A stretch of DNA of 47,586 bases, taken from contig JBELEM010000011.1 in NCBI GenBank assembly GCA_042093735.1, positions 1-47,586 of the forward strand, given 5' to 3'. The position numbers and the translations under genes are program-made. The notes beneath the pieces are model-generated. The model did no database searches. It was not told where the DNA came from and worked only from the letters and a program-made list of their open reading frames with translations. This DNA is from Hellea sp042093735 (GTDB lineage: Bacteria > Pseudomonadota > Alphaproteobacteria > Caulobacterales > Maricaulaceae). Shown here in pieces: positions 17,768 through 25,221 of the stretch; position 1 is the first letter of the stretch; each line of letters begins with the position of its first letter.

Positions 17768-19000
17768 TTATAAAATCTCTGGAGATTTTTGAAGACTTTT
17801 ATTTATATTTTCATTTCTTAGATTAATTAAAAATTGTTTTATATTACGGGCCGCTTGCCTTATACGTTGAACATTTTCAACTAATCCAATTCGAACATAA
17901 CCCTCACCGTTACTTCCAAACCCAATACCGGGTGATACCGCTATAGCAGCTTCCTCCATTAATCGTTTAGAGAATTCCAGTGAATTTGTTTTGCCTATAC
18001 CTTGAGGCAATGGTGCCCACACAAACATACCTGCGCTAGGTGCTTGAATTGGCCAACCTGCCCGTTCAAAACTTTCTATAAGAACATCTCTTCTTTCTTT
18101 ATAAAGACTCCGAAACTCTACTACGCAGTCTTGTGGACCATCAAGAGCAGCGCATGCAGCTACTTGTATAGGAGTAAATGCACCATAATCGAGGTATGAT
18201 TTAACTCGAGCTAATGCAGATATAAGGTGTTTAGCCCCAACTACAAAACCCATCCTCCAGCCAGCCATAGAATAAGTTTTTGATAGAGAAATAGTTTCTA
18301 TGGCAACTTCTTTAGCCCCTTCTACCTCGAATATGGAGGGAGGTGGGCTATCAAAATAAATTTCGGAATAAGCTAGATCAGAAAGTATTATTATATTGTT
18401 GTCTATAGCGATACTCACAATTTCTTTATAAAAATCTAATGTTGCTGTGTGTCCTGTTGGGTTTGAAGGGAAGCAAACTACAATAGCTAACGGCGGTTTA
18501 TCTGCATTAAGCAATGCCTCTTTAACTCCAGTTAGATACTCATCTGATGTGATAGCTTTGATCGGCTGTATAATGCCGCCACATATTATAAATCCATATG
18601 CATGTAAGGGGTAAGAAGGATTAGGAGCATATATTATATCCCCTGGTGCAGTTATAGCCTGAGCTAAATTGGCAAAGCCTTCTTTGGATCCTATTGTAGC
18701 AATTATTTCACTTTCAGGACACAAAGTTACATCAAACCGTCTTTTATAATAGCGTGCAGCTGATTTCCTAAGTCCAGAAATGCCCTTGGATACTGAATAA
18801 CCTGTCGTTCGTGGCTTTTGGACAGTTTCAATAAGTTTAGCTATTATATGATCAGGTGTGGGACTATCAGGATTACCGAATCCAAAATCTATGATATCTT
18901 TTCCTTCTTTTCGTAAATTAGCCTTAAGTCTATTTACCTCAGCAAAAACATAGGGAGGTAAACGCTTAATTCTATAAAATTCTTCAGCAGGATTACTCAT
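17768..19000 (-). CDS. Class I/II aminotransferase, AlaC / LL-diaminopimelate aminotransferase-like
   Basis: A fold-type I PLP aminotransferase of 410 residues. Visible are FGFGNPDSPTP (substrate loop), YAPNPSYPLH, the asparagine motif FPSNPTGHTA (178-186), DLAYSEIYF, and the PLP lysine K241 in SLSKTYSMAGWRMGF, with the C-terminal VRIGLVEN arginine. These residues match the subgroup annotated as AlaC (alanine from glutamate and pyruvate) or LL-diaminopimelate aminotransferase, which cannot be separated by eye. The start overlaps the upstream lipoprotein gene by 8 bases, and glpX follows directly, so these genes form one unit. Confidence 0.85.
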   Translation of the reverse strand: MSNPAEEFYRIKRLPPYVFAEVNRLKANLRKEGKDIIDFGFGNPDSPTPDHIIAKLIETVQKPRTTGYSVSKGISGLRKSAARYYKRRFDVTLCPESEIIATIGSKEGFANLAQAITAPGDIIYAPNPSYPLHAYGFIICGGIIQPIKAITSDEYLTGVKEALLNADKPPLAIVVCFPSNPTGHTATLDFYKEIVSIAIDNNIIILSDLAYSEIYFDSPPPSIFEVEGAKEVAIETISLSKTYSMAGWRMGFVVGAKHLISALARVKSYLDYGAFTPIQVAACAALDGPQDCVVEFRSLYKERRDVLIESFERAGWPIQAPSAGMFVWAPLPQGIGKTNSLEFSKRLMEEAAIAVSPGIGFGSNGEGYVRIGLVENVQRIRQAARNIKQFLINLRNENINKSLQKSPEIL

Positions 19001-19349
19001 TATTAGTAGTACTGTCTAACGGATCATCGGATTTGTAAGAATTAACTAAAGACTTAAGAGTATTGATTTTATCTACTATATCATTAGTTGCGGTTTGCTC
19101 TTTATTAATCTCTTTAATATTGTCATTTACTATTTTTCGATCAACAATTATTTTTTTTACTTGAGTATCCCATTGATTTGAGGGACGAAGGTTCTTCGGT
19201 AAGTCTGGTAATTCAGATAGTTTAGGGTACTTTCCTAAATCATTCTTTTTATTGTCAAAAAAATCTAAGTTAGGCACCTTTACGGAGCTGCATCCATATA
19301 TAAATGTAAATGTTAGGGAAAGAGTTATTATTTTAAAAAATTGAATCAT
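18993..19349 (-). CDS. Small predicted lipoprotein, function unknown
   Basis: A 118-residue protein with a lipoprotein signal: a short basic start, a hydrophobic run (7-17) and a lipobox YGC ending at Cys20. The rest is hydrophilic, with a proline/leucine stretch (PKLSELPDLPKNLRPS, about 42-57) and a C-terminal part likely to be a coiled coil (about 70-105). I do not recognise the family. Its last 8 bases overlap the start of the aminotransferase gene, so it is cotranscribed with it and glpX-recJ. Alphaproteobacteria often carry a short conserved lipoprotein of this kind here; a role in the envelope is inference only. Confidence 0.6.
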   Translation of the reverse strand: MIQFFKIITLSLTFTFIYGCSSVKVPNLDFFDNKKNDLGKYPKLSELPDLPKNLRPSNQWDTQVKKIIVDRKIVNDNIKEINKEQTATNDIVDKINTLKSLVNSYKSDDPLDSTTNNE

Positions 19350-19418
19350 ACTGCATCTTTTTCACACTTAATTCTTTATTTATTACACATGTACATAAAG
19401 AAATAAATCTATATATTA

Positions 19419-20456
19419 CTAGGGAAACATAGATATATTTAAGAGACCCAATGTTTCAACCCAACCTTGAGTAAGATTATAGTTTTGTAGGGCTTGTCCG
19501 GCAGATCCTTTTGTAAGATTGTCTATCACGCTAATTATTATAACCCAGCCAGGCCTCCTATCTTCAAATAGAGCAATTTTACAAACATTACTGCCTTTTA
19601 AGTAACGGCTATGCGGAGAAATACCTTGATCTTCCAAAACAACAAATGATTCATTTTTAAACCGATCATGATAAATTTTCCGAAAGTCTTGGTACGTTAC
19701 TCCATTGGCTAATTTAACATAACTCGTAGTAATCATACCTCTATTCATAGGAATTAAGTGAGGAGTAAAGCTAACCTTTATTTTCTTGCCAGTTATATTC
19801 TCTATTGATTGTTCTATTTCAGGAGCATGTCTGTGGTTTGCAACACTGTATGCATGGCAGCCATCAGAAATTTCAGAAAAATGTAATGATTTTCTTGCTT
19901 TACGACCCGTTCCTGATGCTCCAGATTTAGCATCTATTATTATATTATTTAAATCTATTGAAGAGCTTTCAAGGGCTGGCAAAAGCCCAAGCAGAGAGCA
20001 GGTTGGATAACAGCCGGGACATGCAATAAGCTTGGCACCGCGCAATCTTTTTCTATTGTACTCAGATAAGCCATATATCGATTTTTTAAGATAGTCAGGA
20101 AAAACATGTTTTTCTCCGTATAGATGAAGATAAAGGTCGGGATCTTTTAGACGAAAATCAGCAGATAAATCTATTATGGTGTCAACTGAGTTATAGATTT
20201 CAGCTATTACTTTTTGGCTAGCTCCATGGGGCAAGCAAGAGAAGGCAACATCAACATTTGACCAATCAATATCATTCATTAATGAAACAATAGGTAGATC
20301 TGTGTTATGAAAGTTTGGGTATAAACTCTCATAGCTTACCCCTGTATTAGAATTTCCGACTAAACCTATGATATTTAATTTGGGGTGGCCAGAAATCAAT
20401 CTAACTGCCTCAGCACCTGTATAGCCGGTAGCACCTAGTATTACTGCATTTTTCAT
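19419..20456 (-). CDS. argC: N-acetyl-gamma-glutamyl-phosphate reductase
   Basis: ArgC reduces N-acetyl-glutamyl phosphate to the semialdehyde, the third step of arginine synthesis. I start it at the ATG at 20456 (MKNAVILGATGYTG), because the NAD(P)-binding fold begins at once; a possible upstream ATG at 20492 would lie inside the rpsI terminator. The resulting 345 residues fit the family. Seen are GATGYTGAEAVRL, the catalytic Cys149 in ACPGCYPT, KSGASGTGRK and the histidine motif HLIPMNRGM. The preceding operon rplM-rpsI ends in a terminator whose T-run lies only 10 bases before this ATG. Confidence 0.94.
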   Translation of the reverse strand: MKNAVILGATGYTGAEAVRLISGHPKLNIIGLVGNSNTGVSYESLYPNFHNTDLPIVSLMNDIDWSNVDVAFSCLPHGASQKVIAEIYNSVDTIIDLSADFRLKDPDLYLHLYGEKHVFPDYLKKSIYGLSEYNRKRLRGAKLIACPGCYPTCSLLGLLPALESSSIDLNNIIIDAKSGASGTGRKARKSLHFSEISDGCHAYSVANHRHAPEIEQSIENITGKKIKVSFTPHLIPMNRGMITTSYVKLANGVTYQDFRKIYHDRFKNESFVVLEDQGISPHSRYLKGSNVCKIALFEDRRPGWVIIISVIDNLTKGSAGQALQNYNLTQGWVETLGLLNISMFP

Positions 20457-20466
20457 AATTTTATCC

Positions 20467-20498
20467 AAAAAAAAAGGCGCCTGATAAATCAAAGCGCC
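20467..20498 (-). terminator. Intrinsic terminator of rplM-rpsI
   Basis: On the minus strand GGCGC pairs with GCGCC around an inner TGAT/ATCA stem, followed by nine T residues (A-run at 20467-20475 on the plus strand). It sits between the rpsI stop codon and the argC start, so argC needs read-through or its own promoter overlapping the hairpin. Confidence 0.85.
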
Positions 20499-20524
20499 AA
20501 GTTATTAATATTATATTAAAACAA

Positions 20525-21019
20525 TTAACGCTTAGAGAATTGGAAGCTTTTACGGGCTTTCGCTCTACCGTATTTTTTTCTTTCAACAACTCGAGAGTCA
20601 CGCGTTATAAAACCGGCAGCTTTTAAGGGCTTACGTAGTGCGGGTTCATAATATGTTAAAGCTTTTGTAATTCCGTGACGAACAGCACCAGCTTGTCCAG
20701 ATAACCCACCACCTTTAACAGTTGCAACAACATCATATGAGTCTACGCGTTCAGCAACTTGAAATGCCTGAGCAATGATTAATCGTAAAACAGGTCTAGC
20801 AAAATATACGCCTTGATCTCTTCCATTTACGGTAATTTTTCCATTCCCAGGCTTAATCCATACACGCGCTATTGAATTTTTCCTTTTTCCAGTAGCATAT
20901 GCTCGGCCTAAGTCGTCAATTTTAGGTTCAGGTAGAACAGCACTATCAGTAATTGGCGCGACTGTGTCAGCACCTTCTATAACATTTTTTAAATCTTCTA
21001 AAGTTTTAGTGTCAGCCAT
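20525..21019 (-). CDS. rpsI: 30S ribosomal protein uS9
   Basis: Ribosomal protein uS9, whose C-terminal tail reaches the decoding site. It has 164 residues; the conserved domain starts at about residue 37 with AYATGKRKNSIARVW and ends with the family's KYGRAKARKSFQFSKR, in which the last arginine contacts P-site tRNA. The acidic N-terminal extension of about 36 residues is typical of alphaproteobacterial S9. It lies 3 bases after rplM, the universal pairing, and is followed by an intrinsic terminator. Confidence 0.98.
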   Translation of the reverse strand: MADTKTLEDLKNVIEGADTVAPITDSAVLPEPKIDDLGRAYATGKRKNSIARVWIKPGNGKITVNGRDQGVYFARPVLRLIIAQAFQVAERVDSYDVVATVKGGGLSGQAGAVRHGITKALTYYEPALRKPLKAAGFITRDSRVVERKKYGRAKARKSFQFSKR

Positions 21020-21022
21020 AAT

Positions 21023-21493
21023 TTAGTTTACCTTCACATTTTTGGAACTCATTGACTTAAAGTCAATTATTGTCGGCTCTTGTGCAGAATGAGGGTGATC
21101 TGCTCCTGAATATATACGTAAATTTGAAAGCTGCTTTCTGGCTAATGGTGACTCTTTTGGTAACATACGCTGTACAGCTTTCTTCATCACTCTTTCGGGA
21201 AATCTGCCATCAAGAATCTTATCGGCAGTCCTTTCTTTGAGACCCCCTGGATAACCAGTGTGCCAGTAGTAAACCTTATCGCTACGTTTCTTACCTGTAA
21301 AAGATACTTTTTCTGCATTTATGATGATTACATTATCACCATGATCGATATGAGGGGTATAAGTTGGTAGATGCTTGCCGCGCAACCGCATTGCTACAAA
21401 TGTAGCCAAACGACCAACAACTACATTTTCAGCGTCAATCAATATCCATTTTTTGTTGGCTTCTGCTGTTTTTACGAATTTAGTAGTCTTCAT
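21023..21493 (-). CDS. rplM: 50S ribosomal protein uL13
   Basis: Ribosomal protein uL13, an early assembly protein of the large subunit. It has 156 residues, with WILIDAENVVVGRLAT, the GKHLPTYTPHIDHGDNVIIINAEKV region, YYWHTGYPGGLK and the MLPKESPLARKQLSNLRIY motif. The first gene of the rplM-rpsI operon; the upstream spacer on the minus strand contains TTGACA and a -10-like box. Confidence 0.98.
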   Translation of the reverse strand: MKTTKFVKTAEANKKWILIDAENVVVGRLATFVAMRLRGKHLPTYTPHIDHGDNVIIINAEKVSFTGKKRSDKVYYWHTGYPGGLKERTADKILDGRFPERVMKKAVQRMLPKESPLARKQLSNLRIYSGADHPHSAQEPTIIDFKSMSSKNVKVN

Positions 21494-21554
21494 AATTTTC
21501 TCTGGTTTTGGGGTATAGAGCTAAACGCTAATAACCATTTACAATTGCATGCGA

Positions 21555-21582
21555 AATACAATTAACACATTAGGTATGTCAA
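21555..21582 (-). promoter_or_regulatory. Candidate promoter of rplM-rpsI
   Basis: The minus strand has a perfect -35 TTGACA (plus 21577-21582) and, 16 bases on, TGTATT (plus 21555-21560), four of six matches to TATAAT. Initiation would give a leader of roughly 50 bases before the rplM ATG. A single ribosomal promoter is expected here. Confidence 0.5.
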
Positions 21583-21636
21583 CATAATTATTTATCAAGC
21601 TATAACTATTTAGTGAACAAAATCAACTACTTAATC

Positions 21637-21658
21637 TTGTGGTATATAAATACCACAA
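21637..21658. promoter_or_regulatory. Perfect 9-base inverted repeat (possible operator)
   Basis: TTGTGGTAT and ATACCACAA are exact complements separated by ATAA. The element lies in the 213-base spacer between divergent rplM and an unknown lipoprotein gene, about 50 bases before the latter. No T-run follows directly on either strand, so a dimeric regulator site is more likely than a terminator. The regulator is unknown. Confidence 0.4.
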
Positions 21659-21706
21659 AATTTATACATAATTTTTTAATAAAACAATGCATTGAGATGA
21701 TGTTTA

Positions 21707-22570
21707 ATGCATATTACAAGCATGTTAACAAAATATATCAAAAACCTAGCAGTAGCTATAATACTAACCTCTTGTCAAAACACAATCGATTCCACAAACA
21801 ATCCGAAAATATTTGATGTGATATCAACTAGTGAAATTTATACAACAGAGACCATAGATAAAATAACCTTCGTCCCAAATAATGTAGCAACCTGGTTGGG
21901 TCATTTAATAATGATAGATACTACAGGTTCTATTTTCAGAGCTAATGCATCTGATAGAGAAGCAAAACTAGTATCAGCCGGTAGATATAAGGATGTGATA
22001 GGCACTTCGTTAAAAAATAAGTCTGGTTTATTTTTTGCCATCAACAATCAAGGAATAATTGAAGCCTTTATTGAAACAACAAATAGTGGTGACTTTACTT
22101 TTCTCAAAAATATAAGTGAACCAAATGGGTTTATGAAATTCTGTAAAACAACCAGATCGGACAGTAAAATAATTGCAATCAAAAAAGATGGGAAATTCTT
22201 TCAGATAATTTATGATATAAATGAAAAAGATAGATCTTTAATAACGACTGAAAAAGAAATAAAATCTTCCGCAAGCAACTGCCTAACCTCGAAAGACGTG
22301 AACTTACTAGGTGAGTATAATTTGACACTGAATGATAAGCTATTGGAAATAAATGGTAATAAGAATAACATTATTAAACTAAAGATTTCAGATGGATTAA
22401 GCATAAGGGGAACCAATTATCCTAGCGGAGTTCACCTAACCAACCAAAACATGGGTAGCGTGTTCAATAAAGGTTTGATTGCAGTAACATTAGAAAATGA
22501 AAATAGAGTAATATTACTCTCACTTAAATATTTTGAAAATAAAGCCCTTGAATTAATTAAATCTAGCTAA
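21707..22570 (+). CDS. Predicted lipoprotein, function unknown
   Basis: A 287-residue protein I do not recognise. The N-terminus is a lipoprotein signal: from the second ATG (21722) it reads a basic start, a hydrophobic stretch and the lipobox LTSC with Cys18 (Cys23 from the first ATG). The remainder is rich in beta-strand-like alternation with repeated IxxI/GxxFxxxN units (for example SGLFFAINNQG, GKFFQIIYDIN), which could be a small beta-propeller, but this is weak inference. It is the only gene here behind the 22-base palindrome, and it converges on the heme A synthase gene with an 18-base overlap of coding ends. Confidence 0.65.
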   Translation: MHITSMLTKYIKNLAVAIILTSCQNTIDSTNNPKIFDVISTSEIYTTETIDKITFVPNNVATWLGHLIMIDTTGSIFRANASDREAKLVSAGRYKDVIGTSLKNKSGLFFAINNQGIIEAFIETTNSGDFTFLKNISEPNGFMKFCKTTRSDSKIIAIKKDGKFFQIIYDINEKDRSLITTEKEIKSSASNCLTSKDVNLLGEYNLTLNDKLLEINGNKNNIIKLKISDGLSIRGTNYPSGVHLTNQNMGSVFNKGLIAVTLENENRVILLSLKYFENKALELIKSS

Positions 22571-23589
22571 ACGGGTAACATTCACTATAGACAACCATAG
22601 AATTATAGCAGAAAATTGATGTGTAAGCGCTAACCTTAGAGCATCACCAGTTAGAAGCACAAAGATGCCTAGTAAAATCTGTAATACCAAAAGTAATTTA
22701 AATCCAATTAACGCACGCTTTACACGATGGTTATTTTTTGCAGCGATAAATACCCATATCGTGAAAAGTATTATTATATAAGCCAAGGTTCTGTGATTGA
22801 ATTGAACTGCAGCAACATTTTCAAAAATATTTCTCCAGTATGGATTTAGACTCATGTACCCCTTAGGTATTAAATCGCCATCCATCAATGGCCAGGTATT
22901 GTAAGTTCGGCCAGCTTTCAATCCAGCTACAAAAGCGCCTAAAATAATTTGTAGATACACTAGAAAAGACAAAGTGCTTGTAAGCCAAATCAAATTTACC
23001 TGTCCTGAATTATTTGGCCAGCTTTCTCTTTGATTTTTCCATAACCAAAATAGACAAGCAAGTATTATAAAAGCTACGCCTAGATGGGTAGCTAACCTGT
23101 ANNNNNNNNNNACTGACTAACATCGACTCTATCATTTATTAGACCGCTTGAAACCATCCACCAACCAATAAAACCTTGCGTGCAAATTAGAAAAAAAATA
23201 GCAAGAAATTTAAATAAATTTTCCTTTTTTATTTTATTTGACATAATGAAATAAAAAAGCGGGATAGCATACACTAATCCGATTATGCGCCCTAATTGCC
23301 GATGACTCCATTCCCAAAAATATATCACCTTAAAAGCAGCTAGATCCATATCTGAATGTTCAGCTAAAAATTCAGGTATTAGTTTGTATTTCTCGAACTC
23401 ACCTATCCAGGCTTGGTTATTGAGTGGAGGTAGCATTCCCTTGATGGGTGCCCACTCAGTTATAGATAAGCCTGAGTTTGTCAATCGGGTAGCACCACCC
23501 AAAACAATCATAGCAGCGACTAGTATCATGGAAATAAACAACCACAATTCAACTCTATCAATACCTGTATCCGAATTCTTTTTTGTCAT
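22553..23589 (-). CDS. ctaA: Heme A synthase (COX15/CtaA), interrupted by an assembly gap
   Basis: An integral membrane enzyme that oxidises heme O to heme A for cytochrome c oxidase. The 5' part (23589-23112) codes 159 residues with LGGATRLTNSGLSITEW, EFEKYKLIPE and FWEWSHRQLGR; the 3' part (23101-22553) codes YRLATHLG, GAFVAGLKAGRTYNTWPLMDG, NHRTLAY and ALTHQF. Conserved heme-ligand histidines are present in both. Ten N at 23102-23111 separate the parts and, taken literally, break the frame. Joining the two ends with a one-base overlap gives VSQYRLATHLG, the family's own sequence, and a 341-residue protein of normal length. The gene is therefore probably intact. Confidence 0.93.
23102..23111. 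other. Assembly gap (ten N)
   Basis: Ten undetermined bases inside the heme A synthase gene. The round length suggests a scaffolding placeholder. Protein-level continuity indicates that the contig ends meet or overlap here, so little or no sequence seems to be missing. Confidence 0.97.
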
Positions 23590-23646
23590 AATAGTTTATA
23601 CGAGAAACATGAATTTTGTTGCTGTGACATATTTGCTTGTATGAAA

Positions 23647-23723
23647 TGGTCGGAGTAACAGGATTTGAACCTGTGACCCCTAAGCCCCCAGCTTAGTGCG
23701 CTACCAGACTGCGCCATACTCCG
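23647..23723 (-). tRNA. tRNA-Pro (anticodon GGG)
   Basis: The minus strand gives acceptor arms CGGAGTA and TACTCCG, discriminator A and encoded CCA. The stem CTAAG/CTTAG holds the loop CTGGGGG, so the anticodon is GGG. The T-arm carries GTTCAAATC. A tRNA-Pro beside the MerR-like/ihfA pair is a common alphaproteobacterial arrangement. Confidence 0.95.
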
Positions 23724-23798
23724 ATTCACATGTGCGTGGGTTCTATAGTCATCAAAGCTATCAGGAGCAACAATATTAATTTAATTTAATTAATAACC

Positions 23799-24320
23799 TC
23801 AAATACTACTCCTGAAGTCCAACCACCTTCTCCGTAAGGCAACTAGCCTTTCAAGTGCAGCTTGCAAATCAGTGTCATTGCTATCATTAGAAGTAATTTC
23901 TTGTATCGTTGATACATTATTAGTTTTTGAAATTTCATGTTCTAATTCAACAGCTGGTGAAATAGTAACAGATTGTTCTGCAAATTTTATTCTTTCCGGA
24001 ACAAGTGCAGTTTCAGTAATTTCTTTCGGCCTAGAAGCCTTCTCTATTGACTGACCGAGCTTTATAACTTCTTTAATTCCATCGGATTTAATACGTTTCT
24101 GAACTTCTCGTATTGGTTGCTTTTCCTGATGAAGCAATACTTTTATACCTCTAATAAATTCTATATCTTCAGGTCTATAAAATCTTCGTCCCCCACCACG
24201 CTTAATTGGTTTAATATCTGGAAACTTAGACTCCCAAAACCTTAGAACGTGAGGTTGCAAGCCGAGTTCCTCGCCAGCTTCACTTATAGTCCTAAAAGCT
24301 CGTGTGGTTTTGCCTTGCAT
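23799..24320 (-). CDS. MerR-family HTH regulator next to ihfA
   Basis: A 173-residue DNA-binding protein with an N-terminal MerR-type winged helix: FRTISEAGEELGLQPHVLRFWESKF (about 9-33) and the wing GGGRRFYRPEDIEFIRGIKVLL. The C-terminal 100 residues are low-complexity and charged, with no metal-binding cysteines, so it is not a classical metal sensor. It lies 33 bases after the ihfA stop on the same strand and beside tRNA-Pro, the usual place of this gene in Alphaproteobacteria. Its target is not established. Confidence 0.88.
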   Translation of the reverse strand: MQGKTTRAFRTISEAGEELGLQPHVLRFWESKFPDIKPIKRGGGRRFYRPEDIEFIRGIKVLLHQEKQPIREVQKRIKSDGIKEVIKLGQSIEKASRPKEITETALVPERIKFAEQSVTISPAVELEHEISKTNNVSTIQEITSNDSNDTDLQAALERLVALRRRWLDFRSSI

Positions 24321-24353
24321 TTCGCACCCCTATTTACGAATCACACTATAGCA

Positions 24354-24659
24354 CTAATTAGGAGATAAAGACGAATCTACCCTCTCTTTGAGTATTTGCG
24401 AGGCTTTAAAAACTAAAACCCTTCTTGAAGTTATGGGAACTTCAACCCCTGTTTTAGGATTACGTCCAATTCGTTCCTTTTTGTCTCTTAGGGAAAATGT
24501 ACCAAATCCCGCCAATTTTACTTTCTCTCCGCTGATAAGCGCATTACTTATGTGATGTACAACTGACTCTACCAGGTCTGAACTTTCTGATCTGGACAAT
24601 CCGATCTCACGGTATACTGCTTCAGCTAAATCTGCCCGCGTTACAGTTTGAGTGTTCAT
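24354..24659 (-). CDS. ihfA: Integration host factor alpha subunit
   Basis: IHF-alpha forms with IHF-beta a DNA-bending heterodimer. I take the ATG at 24659 (MNTQTVTRADL), with AGGGA about 9 bases upstream; a TTG 6 bases before is the alternative. The 101-residue protein shows the HU/IHF fold with VKLAGFGTFSLRDKKERIGRNPKTG and the DNA-intercalating proline in that arm, then VPITSRRVLVFKAS. The sequence fits IhfA more than HU, and the MerR-like gene follows as is usual. In many relatives plsX-fabH precede ihfA, but here they lie 6 kb away. Confidence 0.92.
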   Translation of the reverse strand: MNTQTVTRADLAEAVYREIGLSRSESSDLVESVVHHISNALISGEKVKLAGFGTFSLRDKKERIGRNPKTGVEVPITSRRVLVFKASQILKERVDSSLSPN

Positions 24660-24934
24660 AAGCAAGGATCCCTTATAATATCTTCATTAAAGCAAATTGA
24701 TGTGGGTAAGAGCAAGTCAAATTTTAAAAAAGTATTAAAAAATAGTAATGTTTCCTGTTTTATCGCTTTCTAGGAATGAATTATTAAAAGAATATAAGAA
24801 AAAAATTATTATAAAGAATATAATATTTTTAAAAAAATACTTTACGACGGTAGACTTGATGGTTAGTAGACGCTTTATTAAATGGGTGATAAAATAATTT
24901 ATACTCAAACAACACAGAAAAGAGTTGATACCAA

Positions 24935-25171
24935 ATGGTTGAAATTTATGTACGACAAAATAATGTTGACCAAGCACTTAGAGCTTTGAAGAAAAAACTT
25001 CAGAACGAAGGTGTTTTGCGTGAGATGAAAGCTCGTAAACATTTCGAAAAACCTTCGGAGAAACGTGTTCGTGAAAAGGCTGAGGCTGTCAGAAGAGTCA
25101 GAAAATTAGCTAGAAAGCGTGCACAGATCGAAGGTTTAATACCTACCAAAAAACGGCCACCTCGTCGTTAA
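24935..25171 (+). CDS. rpsU: 30S ribosomal protein bS21
   Basis: bS21 is a small, very basic protein of the small subunit that helps initiation. The 78-residue sequence starts MVEIYVRQNNVDQALRALKKKLQ and continues with REMKARKHFEKPSEKRVREKAEA, both diagnostic. The longer basic C-terminus (LARKRAQIEGLIPTKK) is typical of Alphaproteobacteria. An intrinsic terminator follows 17 bases after the stop. It is a single-gene unit with 275 bases of AT-rich spacer before it, in which TATACT at 24900-24905 is a possible -10 box but no good -35 box is seen. Confidence 0.96.
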   Translation: MVEIYVRQNNVDQALRALKKKLQNEGVLREMKARKHFEKPSEKRVREKAEAVRRVRKLARKRAQIEGLIPTKKRPPRR

Positions 25172-25187
25172 AAATATATATTATTTT

Positions 25188-25213
25188 AAAACCGCCTAAA
25201 GGCGGTTTTTTTT
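25188..25213 (+). terminator. Intrinsic terminator of rpsU
   Basis: AAACCGCC and GGCGGTTT pair around a TAAA loop and are followed by a run of eight T. On the minus strand the A-run becomes a T-poor tail, so it may serve asd only weakly. Confidence 0.92.
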
Positions 25214-25221
25214 ATTTGGAA

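Noticed and set aside
23092..23589. Heme A synthase as a true pseudogene or two separate genes
   Set aside because: The interruption coincides exactly with the N run and both parts join into a normal family sequence when the N run is ignored.
24735..24977. Minus-strand hydrophobic open frame of 80 codons upstream of rpsU
   Set aside because: It overlaps the rpsU 5' end antisense, is built from AT-rich homopolymer-like codons, and has no family resemblance or ribosome site.
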